This document shows, piece after piece, positions 1-6,313 of a stretch of 6,313 nucleotides of DNA; position 1 is the first letter of the stretch, and each line of letters opens with the position of its first letter. Both the position numbers and the translations under genes were made by a program. The notes below the pieces were generated by a model that saw nothing but the letters and a program-made list of their open reading frames with translations, was not told the DNA's origin and searched no databases. The stretch lies in assembly GCA_021106655.1 (NCBI GenBank), contig JAIOTT010000019.1:1-6313 (forward strand), written 5' to 3'. The DNA is from Bacteroidales bacterium (GTDB taxonomy: Bacteria > Bacteroidota > Bacteroidia > Bacteroidales > SMBSF77).

Positions 1-1709
1 ATTGCGAGTATACTAATCTGGCCTCAGATTATATAACATCAGTATGGATTAATGGTAATATTACAGTCCATGGTCTTCCTGTTGTTTATAATGTTACAGG
101 TGGCGGAGAATATTGCGATGGTAGTGTTGGAGTAGATGTAGGATTAAGCGGTTCAGAAGCAAGTGTTGATTATGAACTATTACTTGATGGTAATCCTACA
201 GGTAATGTTATTGTAGGAACAGGATGGGCCATTTCATTTGGCAACCAACTTACGCCTGGTACATATACAGCCTTTGGATTAAATGGAGCCACGTTCTGTG
301 TAAATGACATGAATGGCTCTGTCACAGTATCTATTAATCCAAATCCTGTTGTAGATGCCGGAGCTGATCTCGCTATGTTAACAGGTACTTCAGCTTTCAT
401 TGATGCAACAGTTAGTGGTGGTACTCCCGGATATACTTATATGTGGGCACCTGACGGACAGGTTACTGAAGATATAACTGTTAATCCAATTGTTACAACA
501 ACATACAATCTTACAGGAATAGATTCTAAGGGTTGTGTCGCAACTGATGAGATGGTTGTTACAGTATACCATAACCTTATTAGTGGAACAGTACTCTATG
601 ACAATGCTGGAACAACTATAATGAATAACGTTACTGTGAACCTTGTTGACAATGGTGGTACAACTGTTGAATCAACTGTAACAGATGCTACAGGATATTA
701 TGCCTTTGGCCCACATCCAAATGGCACTTATACCGTTGAAGCAGAAAGTGTCAAACCATGGGGTGGAGTTAACTCTACAGATGCTTTAATAGTAATGGAA
801 CACTTTATAGGTTCACTCACACTAAGCGGAATTAAACTGATTGCTTCTGATGTTAATGCTTCAGGCTTTACTAATGCCGGAGATGCACTCAGAATAGCAC
901 AACGCTTTGCTTATGTTATTACTTCATTTGTAGCCGGTGACTGGGCATTCGAGGAAAATACAATCGTTCTTAACGAAGCTGATGTAACTAATGATTTCCT
1001 TGCCCTCTGCTTTGGAGATGTTAATGGATCATACACTCCACCTTACGTTAAAGTTATCCCAAGTGTGGGTCTAACTAATAATGGTGTTATAGAAGTAAAT
1101 GATCATACATTTGAAGTTCCTGTCACTATCGACAGAGACCTGGAATTAGGCGCTGTTTCATTGATCATTAACTATCCAGCAGGATTAGAAATAATTGATG
1201 TTAAAGCTAAAGTTGAAGATTTGATTTACACATCTGCTAACGGACAACTCAGGATTTCCTGGTTCAATACTGAAGCTGTCAATCTAAATAAGGATGATGC
1301 TCTTCTTACATTAACTGTTAAAGCTTCAACACTGGAAGGTACCTCATTTAGTCTTGGTAATTTAAGTGAATTAGCCGATGCTTATGCAAATGTAATTGAA
1401 GATGCTTCGCTGAATATTCCAAAACTTGTTGAAGCAGGAAGCATTTTATCAGGATATTCAATTACAAATTATCCTAACCCTTTTAACGCTACTACTACAA
1501 TTGAATATTCAATTGTTGAAGGTGCAAATGTTACTCTGACAGTATTTAATCTGCTTGGAGAAACTGTGAATGTCCTTGTTAATGAGTACCAGGATGAAGG
1601 AATCTACTTAGTAGAATTTGATGGTTCAAAACTTAATTCAGGACTCTATTACTACAAAATTGAGACATCTAACTTTGTCAAAACTAAGACTATGGTTATT
1701 AACAAGTAG
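1..1709 (+). CDS. T9SS-sorted cohesin/dockerin-like modular surface protein, 3' part (5' end outside window)
   Basis: The frame is open from the first complete codon at position 3 to the TAG at 1707-1709, giving 568 visible residues. The Met codon at 309 is internal, because the 102 codons before it align with the neighbouring paralogue. Visible modules in order: tail of a cohesin-like domain (to about 68), a YNVTGGGEYC adhesin module (about 69-340), a PKD/Ig-like module starting near DAGADL (about 350-570), a regulatory-like beta sandwich beginning SGTVLYDNAG (about 580-750), a dockerin-like module (about 753-1035; EF-hand-type loop from D at 849 to D at 882), a cohesin-like domain with RISW (about 1045-1430), and a T9SS type A sorting domain (1464-1706: NYPNPF, then FNLLGE, then GLYYYKI and a terminal Lys). 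Expected role: T9SS-exported adhesin or scaffold at the cell surface. Ligand unknown. It is a tandem paralogue of the next gene but has its own terminator. Confidence 0.88.
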   Translation, partial: CEYTNLASDYITSVWINGNITVHGLPVVYNVTGGGEYCDGSVGVDVGLSGSEASVDYELLLDGNPTGNVIVGTGWAISFGNQLTPGTYTAFGLNGATFCVNDMNGSVTVSINPNPVVDAGADLAMLTGTSAFIDATVSGGTPGYTYMWAPDGQVTEDITVNPIVTTTYNLTGIDSKGCVATDEMVVTVYHNLISGTVLYDNAGTTIMNNVTVNLVDNGGTTVESTVTDATGYYAFGPHPNGTYTVEAESVKPWGGVNSTDALIVMEHFIGSLTLSGIKLIASDVNASGFTNAGDALRIAQRFAYVITSFVAGDWAFEENTIVLNEADVTNDFLALCFGDVNGSYTPPYVKVIPSVGLTNNGVIEVNDHTFEVPVTIDRDLELGAVSLIINYPAGLEIIDVKAKVEDLIYTSANGQLRISWFNTEAVNLNKDDALLTLTVKASTLEGTSFSLGNLSELADAYANVIEDASLNIPKLVEAGSILSGYSITNYPNPFNATTTIEYSIVEGANVTLTVFNLLGETVNVLVNEYQDEGIYLVEFDGSKLNSGLYYYKIETSNFVKTKTMVINK

Positions 1710-1733
1710 GTGTTGAAAAATAATTTCTAATTT

Positions 1734-1770
1734 AAAAAGACTGTCCAAATTTCCGGGCAGTCTTTTTTTT
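1734..1770 (+). terminator. Rho-independent terminator of the first adhesin gene
   Basis: Left arm 1734-1746 (AAAAAGACTGTCC) pairs with 1755-1767 (GGGCAGTCTTTTT) over 13 positions with one G-U wobble. The loop is 8 nt and the hairpin runs into eight T residues (1763-1770). It lies 25 bp after the TAG stop, so the two adhesin genes are probably separate transcripts. Confidence 0.9.
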
Positions 1771-1925
1771 ACTTATACGCATTCGTTATATGTCAGTATT
1801 TGAGGCATTTAAGAAAATAATACAACTTTTACGGAAAAATGTGTGTCTTTATTATATTGCCGGAAGCTTTGTCATTATTAAAAAACGAAACATATATATT
1901 GATATTCCGTAATAAATAGCTATAC

Positions 1926-1964
1926 TTGCACAATATATGTTTAACATATTGGGTTACAGTGCAA
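1926..1964. repeat. Nested inverted repeat (possible hairpin)
   Basis: Outer arms TTGCAC (1926-1931) and GTGCAA (1959-1964) enclose an inner perfect inverted repeat, ATATGTT / AACATAT around a single T (1935-1949). The strand between the inner stem and the right outer arm is longer than the one on the left, so a folded form would have an asymmetric internal loop. It directly precedes a longer hairpin. Function is unknown; an operator or a structured RNA are both possible, and AT-rich DNA makes weak repeats of this kind fairly easy to find. Confidence 0.4.
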
Positions 1965-1972
1965 TTATTACG

Positions 1973-2023
1973 TTGATCAAGCCTGCTTTTTTATCATTCC
2001 TGATATAAAAACGGGTTGATCAA
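1973..2023. repeat. Long imperfect inverted repeat (hairpin), upstream of the second adhesin promoter
   Basis: Identical palindromic ends TTGATCAA lie at 1973-1980 and 2016-2023. Folding inward gives 8 pairs, a bulged G1981, four pairs (1982-1985 with 2012-2015, one G-U), a C-A mismatch, four T-A pairs, a T-T mismatch, five pairs (1992-1996 with 2001-2005) and a TTCC tetraloop. In total 21 pairs form in 51 nt. No T tract follows on either strand, so it does not look like a terminator. It ends 20 bp before the proposed -33 element at 2044, which fits a DNA-level regulatory site, a small structured RNA or a remnant of a short repeat element. No function can be assigned. Confidence 0.55.
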
Positions 2024-2043
2024 TAAAAATATGTTATACTTTT

Positions 2044-2075
2044 ATTGTAATTTATAATTTTATGATTTATTTTTG
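2044..2075 (+). promoter_or_regulatory. Bacteroidota-type sigma-ABfr promoter for the second adhesin gene
   Basis: TATTTTTG at 2068-2075 matches the -7 consensus TAnnTTTG exactly. ATTG at 2044-2047 matches three of four bases of the -33 consensus TTTG, with a 20-bp spacer as expected. Transcription would begin near 2080, leaving a leader of about 60 nt before the ATG at 2142. The leader has no Shine-Dalgarno site and is A/T-rich, as usual in this phylum. Confidence 0.55.
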
Positions 2076-2141
2076 TGAATTAAAATAAAATCAAAAAAAT
2101 CAACTAATCTGTTATTTAACGTTAAATTAAAATTTTTAATT

Positions 2142-4910
2142 ATGAAAAAATTTACTTCAGCATTACTGATGATACTGTTCTTTTCTACAGTGTCGTTTTC
2201 GCAATCAATCACAACACAAGCAGGGAATAATATTGTTTGTGCTAATGATTTTACAACTCCTGTCACAGTAGTGAAATGTGAAGATGTCGGTGCTATCTCC
2301 CTGACACTTATGTATGATCCAGCTGTTTTAACATTTGTTAATATCCAGAACGAGCACCCTGCCCTTTCAATTGGAAATCTTGTTGTAAATGATATTGGCG
2401 GAATAGTAAAAATTTCATGGTATACGGTGGGATCAATACCACTAAATATTTTGTTTGGCAGTTTACTGGATATAAACTGGACTAGTGCAGGCGGATATAG
2501 TCCTTTAACCTGGGACCTTTCTGATCCAATTTTTTGTGAATATGCTGACCTGAATGCAGTCGTTCTTCCGGCTACATTTGTGGATGGTGATGTCACCATA
2601 AATCCGCTGCCAGCAATTACTGCAGACCCTGTTGACGTTACTGTTGATGAAGGACAAACTGCTCTGTTTTCGGTCACAGGAATAAATGCAACAAATTATA
2701 CATGGGAAGTCAGTGAAGATGGCGGTGCAAACTGGACTACTGTTGGAACAGGAAGTACATTAAGTGTAATTGGCACTACCTTAGCTATGGATGGAAATAT
2801 GTACAGATGTATCGCTGCAGGAATTTGTACACCTGATGCTGTATCCAATTTTGCAACACTCCACATTAATCCAATTATCACTACCATTCTTGGTTCATAC
2901 ATGGATTGTGAAGGAGATGTTATTATTCCAATAAATGTTGAACATTTTTATACTGTAGCATCATTATCCTATACCTTTGGATATAACACCTTAGCTTTAA
3001 GCTATGTAGGTGTTCAGGATGTTCATGGTGATCTGGCTTCAGGTACATTTTATGCAAATGAAATTTCACCAGGTATCATAAGAATTTCCTGGGCATCACT
3101 TACTCCTGCTGATATTGGTGATGATCTATTATTAAATCTTGTATTCACTTCTAATAATGCCGGAACAAGCAATCTTATCTGGGCTCTTCAAAATCCAGAT
3201 GACACACAGTATACTAATATTGGTAGTGATATTATTACAGCTATCTGGATAAATGGTACGGTTACTATTTTCGGACTTCCAACTGCTTATAATGTTACAG
3301 GTGGAGGTGAGTTCTGTGAGTTTGGCCAGGGAGTTGAAGTTGGACTTTCAGGTTCACAAGCAGATGTAATGTATGGATTATTAGTTAATGGTGCACCATT
3401 AGGAGCTCCAATCCAAGGTACAGGATGGGCACTCAGTTTTGGAATGGTTCCAACTGCTGGAACATTCACTGTTAATGCTGAAAATATGAATACCCTTTGC
3501 TTCAACGATATGATTGGAAGTGTCGATATTTCTATCAACCCTAATCCTTCTGTTGATGCAGGTGCTGATGTTTCAATATTAACCGGAACTACTACCACAC
3601 TTTACGGTGCTGTCGCTGGAGGAACTCCAGGGTACATCTATGAATGGTTACCAGGTGGAGAAACTACTGAAGATATTACTGTTGGACCTGTTGCTAATAC
3701 AACTTATACTTTCATTGCAACTGATTCTAAAGGATGTTGGGCAGAAGAGGATGTTAATGTATCTGTTTATACAAACATACTTAGTGGTCATATCAATTAT
3801 GATAATGTTGCTTCAACAGATATGAATAACGTTGCTGTTGATCTGGTTACTGTTCCTGGTGCATTTGTAGTACAATCTACTGTAACTGATCTCATGGGTC
3901 ATTTCGAATTTGGACCACAGGAAAATGGCGACTATCAGGTAGTTAGTTCTTGTGCTAAACCATGGGGTGGTGTGAACTCAACAGATGCTCTTCTTATTAT
4001 GGAACATTTTGTTGGATCTATCCCTCTTTCAGGTATCAGACTGATTGCTGCTGATGTAAATGCTTCTGGATTTGTTAATGCAGGTGATGCATTATTTGCT
4101 GCACAAAGATTTGCTTATGTTATAACTTCTTTCCCTGCAGGCGACTGGGCATTTGAAAATTCAATGGTTACACTGAATGAAGCTGATATACATATCGATG
4201 AACTGGCTCTTTGCTTTGGTGATGTGAACGGTTCTTTTACTCCATCTGCTGTAAAAATAACTCCAAGCATGACCCTTACTAATAATGGTATTGTTGAAGT
4301 TACTGGTCAGGTATTTGAATTAGATGTCACTGTAAACACATACATGGAAATTGGAGCTGTATCACTAATAATTGATATTCCAGATAATGTAGAAGTTGTT
4401 GACATTAAAGGTTTATCAGATGTAATCTATACTATTGTTGATGGAAAACTCAGAATATCCTGGTTTAACACTGCCCCCGTATATCTCAATGCTGATGAAA
4501 CTCTTGTAACTCTTACTTTAAAAGCTGATGATATCGAAAATGTTTCTCTTAGCCTGGATGCTTCAAGTGAGCTGGCTGACGGAAATGCTAATGTTATCTA
4601 TGAAGCTTCTGTAAACATGGCAAAAATAGCTCCTGCAGGAACTATTGCCAAGGGAAATTCAATCAACAACTATCCTAATCCATTCAATAGTAATACAACA
4701 TTTGAATATACTATCGCAAAAGCAGGAAATGTAAATATTTCTGTTTACAACATCCTTGGAGAAAAAATTCAAAACCTAGTAAATAAGTATCAGAATAGTG
4801 GATCATATAAATTTAACTTTGATGGTTCAAATCTTAACGATGGTACATATTTCTATAAAATTGTGACTTCTGACTTCGTTAAAACCAAAACAATGGTAAT
4901 TAACAAATAA
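2142..4910 (+). CDS. T9SS-sorted modular surface protein with three cohesin-like domains and a dockerin-like module
   Basis: Complete 922-residue exported protein. Residues 1-20 are a Sec signal peptide (Lys-Lys, hydrophobic core, cleavage near SFS-Q, no lipobox Cys), supporting the ATG at 2142. Modules by residue: cohesin-like A 24-153; Ig-like 155-243 (DPVDVTVDEGQTALFSV, WEVSEDGG, YRC); cohesin-like B 246-376; YNVTGGG adhesin module 377-466; PKD/Ig-like 467-543 (GGTPGYIYEW, DSKGC); regulatory-like beta sandwich 544-602; dockerin-like 604-698; cohesin-like C 705-828; T9SS type A sorting domain 843-922 (NYPNPF, VYNILGE, GTYFYKI, terminal Lys). The dockerin loop is D638, N640, S642, G643, V645, N646, D649. 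All three cohesin-like domains share the motif ISW preceded by Lys or Arg. By family, the C-terminal domain directs outer-membrane export and is removed by PorU. A scaffold or adhesin role is inferred; no catalytic domain is visible. The cohesin calls rest on pattern reading and need profile confirmation. Confidence 0.9.
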   Translation: MKKFTSALLMILFFSTVSFSQSITTQAGNNIVCANDFTTPVTVVKCEDVGAISLTLMYDPAVLTFVNIQNEHPALSIGNLVVNDIGGIVKISWYTVGSIPLNILFGSLLDINWTSAGGYSPLTWDLSDPIFCEYADLNAVVLPATFVDGDVTINPLPAITADPVDVTVDEGQTALFSVTGINATNYTWEVSEDGGANWTTVGTGSTLSVIGTTLAMDGNMYRCIAAGICTPDAVSNFATLHINPIITTILGSYMDCEGDVIIPINVEHFYTVASLSYTFGYNTLALSYVGVQDVHGDLASGTFYANEISPGIIRISWASLTPADIGDDLLLNLVFTSNNAGTSNLIWALQNPDDTQYTNIGSDIITAIWINGTVTIFGLPTAYNVTGGGEFCEFGQGVEVGLSGSQADVMYGLLVNGAPLGAPIQGTGWALSFGMVPTAGTFTVNAENMNTLCFNDMIGSVDISINPNPSVDAGADVSILTGTTTTLYGAVAGGTPGYIYEWLPGGETTEDITVGPVANTTYTFIATDSKGCWAEEDVNVSVYTNILSGHINYDNVASTDMNNVAVDLVTVPGAFVVQSTVTDLMGHFEFGPQENGDYQVVSSCAKPWGGVNSTDALLIMEHFVGSIPLSGIRLIAADVNASGFVNAGDALFAAQRFAYVITSFPAGDWAFENSMVTLNEADIHIDELALCFGDVNGSFTPSAVKITPSMTLTNNGIVEVTGQVFELDVTVNTYMEIGAVSLIIDIPDNVEVVDIKGLSDVIYTIVDGKLRISWFNTAPVYLNADETLVTLTLKADDIENVSLSLDASSELADGNANVIYEASVNMAKIAPAGTIAKGNSINNYPNPFNSNTTFEYTIAKAGNVNISVYNILGEKIQNLVNKYQNSGSYKFNFDGSNLNDGTYFYKIVTSDFVKTKTMVINK

Positions 4911-4933
4911 TTAACAGATTATTGATTTTTCTC

Positions 4934-4951
4934 ACATAGTAATTACTATGT
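4934..4951. repeat. 18-bp perfect palindrome after the second adhesin gene
   Basis: ACATAGTAATTACTATGT is its own reverse complement. In RNA it could form a 7-bp stem with an AATT loop just ahead of the terminator hairpin. As DNA it has the form of a dimeric protein-binding site. It may simply be a second 3'-end stabilising hairpin. Confidence 0.55.
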
Positions 4952-4955
4952 TAAG

Positions 4956-4990
4956 AAAGGGTATTCAGATTCTGGATACCTTTTTTTTTT
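4956..4990 (+). terminator. Rho-independent terminator of the second adhesin gene
   Basis: The left arm 4956-4968 pairs with 4972-4984 (core GGTATTCAG / CTGGATACC with one T-G pair, extended by a G-T and three A-T pairs) around a 3-nt ATT loop. Ten T residues follow at 4981-4990. It sits 46 bp after the TAA stop and separates the adhesin from the protease gene. Confidence 0.88.
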
Positions 4991-5188
4991 ATCTGTGTTT
5001 TCATAAATACAATTTTATTGTCTGTTAATACATCTCTTTCTTTTTTATTAATGAATCCCACAAAGCACATTTAGCTTGTAATGTCTATCTTTAGATTGTA
5101 AAAAAGTATTAAAAAAATAATCAAGAATCATTACTCTTTGCAAAATAATTCGTATTTTAGTATATAATATCATATGCAATTACATATC

Positions 5189-6313
5189 ATGAAATATTTT
5201 ATTAAACCTCATAATATATTATTACGGATCACATTATTTCTTGTATTTATAATATTTTCTCAGCAATCATTATTTGCTCAAAATAATTTTATTGTTTTCT
5301 CGCCAGATGAGAAAATTGACCCAAATCACCCTAGTTTGCCCAAACTATCATTTCAGGATAATGGGACTTCTTATGTGGAGCTGGAATATAGATTTCCTGG
5401 AGCAAGTGTTTCAGAAACAACGGTAAATAATACAGTATATGATTTTATTCATATTGAAGGTTTTGCAAAAATGAAACAAATAGGAAAGCCTGCTTTACCC
5501 TCACATATTGATATTATTGCTGCACCTGAAAATGCAAAGTTTAAGATCGTTATAATCGAAGCCGTCTATGAAGAATTGTCAGCTTATATGATTCATCCCG
5601 CTTTAAGACCTGCTACTGACAGATATGGTGATCCTGAACCACCATTTGTAATCGATCAAAAACTGTACAATACAAATGATTTTTTTCCAAATAATATTGT
5701 TGAAATTATTGATCAACAGATGATACGAAACATCCCTCTTGCTTTTGTACAAGTTATGCCCGTTCAATTTAATCCGGTAAGCCAGAAAATAAAAGTTTAC
5801 TCCAAAATTAAATATCGTATTGAATTTATTGGCACTAATCTTTCCTTTAATGGCATTAGTCAAAATAACTCTTTACACCACACACAGCTTCTGAAAAATT
5901 ATATGCTGAATAATTCAAGTATTCCAGATGGTATTTCCGTAACAAATACACGAAGTGATCGCAAGGATTACATTATTGTAACACATTCCAATTACATACA
6001 GGCTGCCGATTCTCTTGCAAAATGGAAAGAACAACTCGGTTATAGTGTTGAGATTATTTCAAAATCAAGTTGGACCTCTGCACAGATTAAAGATTCAGTA
6101 CATTCAAGATATCACAGTTGGACACCGCACCCTGATTATCTTGCTATTATTGGCGATCATAACCTTGTACCCGGCGAGATACATCAGGATCCAAGTTATG
6201 GAGATAATTTTGCCACAGATCTTTATTATGCATGTATGGATGGTCCGGGTGATTTTATCGCGGATATGGCATTTGGCCGAATCTCAGTTGCGTCTTCTTC
6301 ACAAGCTTTAGAA
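5189..6313 (+). CDS. Gingipain-like C25 cysteine protease precursor, N-terminal part (runs off window end)
   Basis: 375 codons are open to the window edge, with no stop. Residues 1-31 are a signal peptide (hydrophobic stretch about 10-30, LFAQ cleavage region). Residues about 40-215 resemble the gingipain propeptide family: IGKPALPSHIDIIAAPENAK near 98-117, then IRNIPLAFVQVMPVQFNPVS (179-198) and KIKVYSKIKYRIEF (200-213). The C25 catalytic domain begins near KDYIIVTHSNY (259-269), followed by LAKWKEQLGY, DYLAIIGDHNLVPG (316-329), TDLYYACMDG (343-352) and the MAFGRISV strand (360-367). The catalytic His and Cys of the family lie after this point and are outside the window, so activity cannot be judged. 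The propeptide argues against the T9SS sortase PorU, which is also C25. An in-frame ATG at 5174 would add five residues; 5189 puts Lys right after Met but either is possible. Likely secreted endopeptidase. A C-terminal T9SS signal is expected but not visible. Confidence 0.85.
   Translation, partial: MKYFIKPHNILLRITLFLVFIIFSQQSLFAQNNFIVFSPDEKIDPNHPSLPKLSFQDNGTSYVELEYRFPGASVSETTVNNTVYDFIHIEGFAKMKQIGKPALPSHIDIIAAPENAKFKIVIIEAVYEELSAYMIHPALRPATDRYGDPEPPFVIDQKLYNTNDFFPNNIVEIIDQQMIRNIPLAFVQVMPVQFNPVSQKIKVYSKIKYRIEFIGTNLSFNGISQNNSLHHTQLLKNYMLNNSSIPDGISVTNTRSDRKDYIIVTHSNYIQAADSLAKWKEQLGYSVEIISKSSWTSAQIKDSVHSRYHSWTPHPDYLAIIGDHNLVPGEIHQDPSYGDNFATDLYYACMDGPGDFIADMAFGRISVASSSQALE

Larger units (their letters stand above)
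1771..2043. other. Gene-free spacer between the two adhesin paralogues
   Basis: I see no coding potential here: the frames are short, AT-rich and interrupted, and none resembles a protein. The spacer contains two hairpin-forming inverted repeats listed separately (1926-1964 and 1973-2023) and an isolated 8-bp inverted pair (TTACGGAA at 1829-1836 and TTCCGTAA at 1905-1912). No tRNA, rRNA or known riboswitch was recognised. Confidence 0.6.

Noticed and set aside
309..311. ATG as the start of the first gene
   Set aside because: The frame is open to the window edge and the 102 codons before it encode modules homologous to the paralogue. There is no signal peptide at this Met.
1829..1912. TTACGGAA / TTCCGTAA inverted pair as terminal repeats of an 84-bp mobile element
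   Set aside because: An 8-bp inverted match within a spacer of this size is expected by chance. I saw no target-site duplication or coding content.
2114..2127. 14-bp palindrome ATTTAACGTTAAAT in the leader of the second adhesin gene
   Set aside because: Palindromes of this length and A/T content are expected about once or twice in a window like this by chance. Its position near the start codon alone is not sufficient evidence for an operator.
2060..2677. Minus-strand open frame of about 205 codons opposite the second adhesin
   Set aside because: It is antisense to the signal peptide and first cohesin-like domain and runs across the leader and promoter. Its product has no recognisable features and it has no promoter of its own.
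5086..5160. Possible promoter elements for the protease gene (TATCTTTA, CTCTTTG, TATTTTAG)
   Set aside because: None pairs with a TTTG-type -33 element at the required spacing of about 19-21 bp, so no promoter can be placed with confidence in 4991-5173.
5603..5863. Minus-strand open frame opposite the protease propeptide
   Set aside because: It is fully antisense to a well-supported coding region, with an unrecognisable product.
6015..6311. Plus-strand open frame near the window end
   Set aside because: It overlaps the C25 protease reading frame in another phase. The protease frame has clear family motifs across this stretch, while this frame has a low-complexity, unrecognisable product.
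1..6313. CRISPR array, tRNA, rRNA, insertion sequence or phage genes
   Set aside because: No regularly spaced direct repeats, cloverleaf structures, rRNA motifs, transposase or phage-like frames were seen.

Overview
The window is AT-rich (roughly two-thirds A+T by eye) and carries three large plus-strand genes. All three encode exported proteins, and two end in a recognisable type IX secretion system (T9SS) sorting domain. T9SS cargo, a gingipain-type C25 protease, a TAnnTTTG-type promoter and the absence of clear Shine-Dalgarno sites together point to a member of the Bacteroidota or a close relative (inference; genus not determinable).

Layout. Positions 1-1709 hold the 3' part of a large secreted adhesin-like gene whose beginning lies outside the window; a strong intrinsic terminator follows at 1734-1770. 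The gap 1771-2141 has no gene but contains two hairpin-forming inverted repeats (1926-1964 and 1973-2023) and a good Bacteroidota-type promoter (2044-2075). Positions 2142-4910 hold a complete 922-residue paralogue of the first gene: signal peptide, cohesin-like domain, Ig-like domain, second cohesin-like domain, YNVTGGG-type adhesin module, PKD/Ig-like module, carboxypeptidase-regulatory-like beta sandwich, dockerin-like module, third cohesin-like domain and T9SS sorting domain. It ends in an 18-bp perfect palindrome and a second intrinsic terminator (4956-4990). From 5189 (or 5174) to the window end is the N-terminal part of a gingipain-like C25 cysteine protease precursor; its catalytic His/Cys region is beyond the window.

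How they may work together. The first two genes are tandem duplicates encoding modular surface or secreted proteins that carry cohesin-like and dockerin-like modules in the same chain, outside any visible cellulosome context. This suggests (inference) self-assembly or hetero-assembly of cell-surface proteins delivered by the T9SS. The protease is separated from them by a terminator and is probably transcribed independently. It may be another T9SS cargo. The most notable point in the window is the combined cohesin/dockerin architecture in duplicated T9SS cargo.
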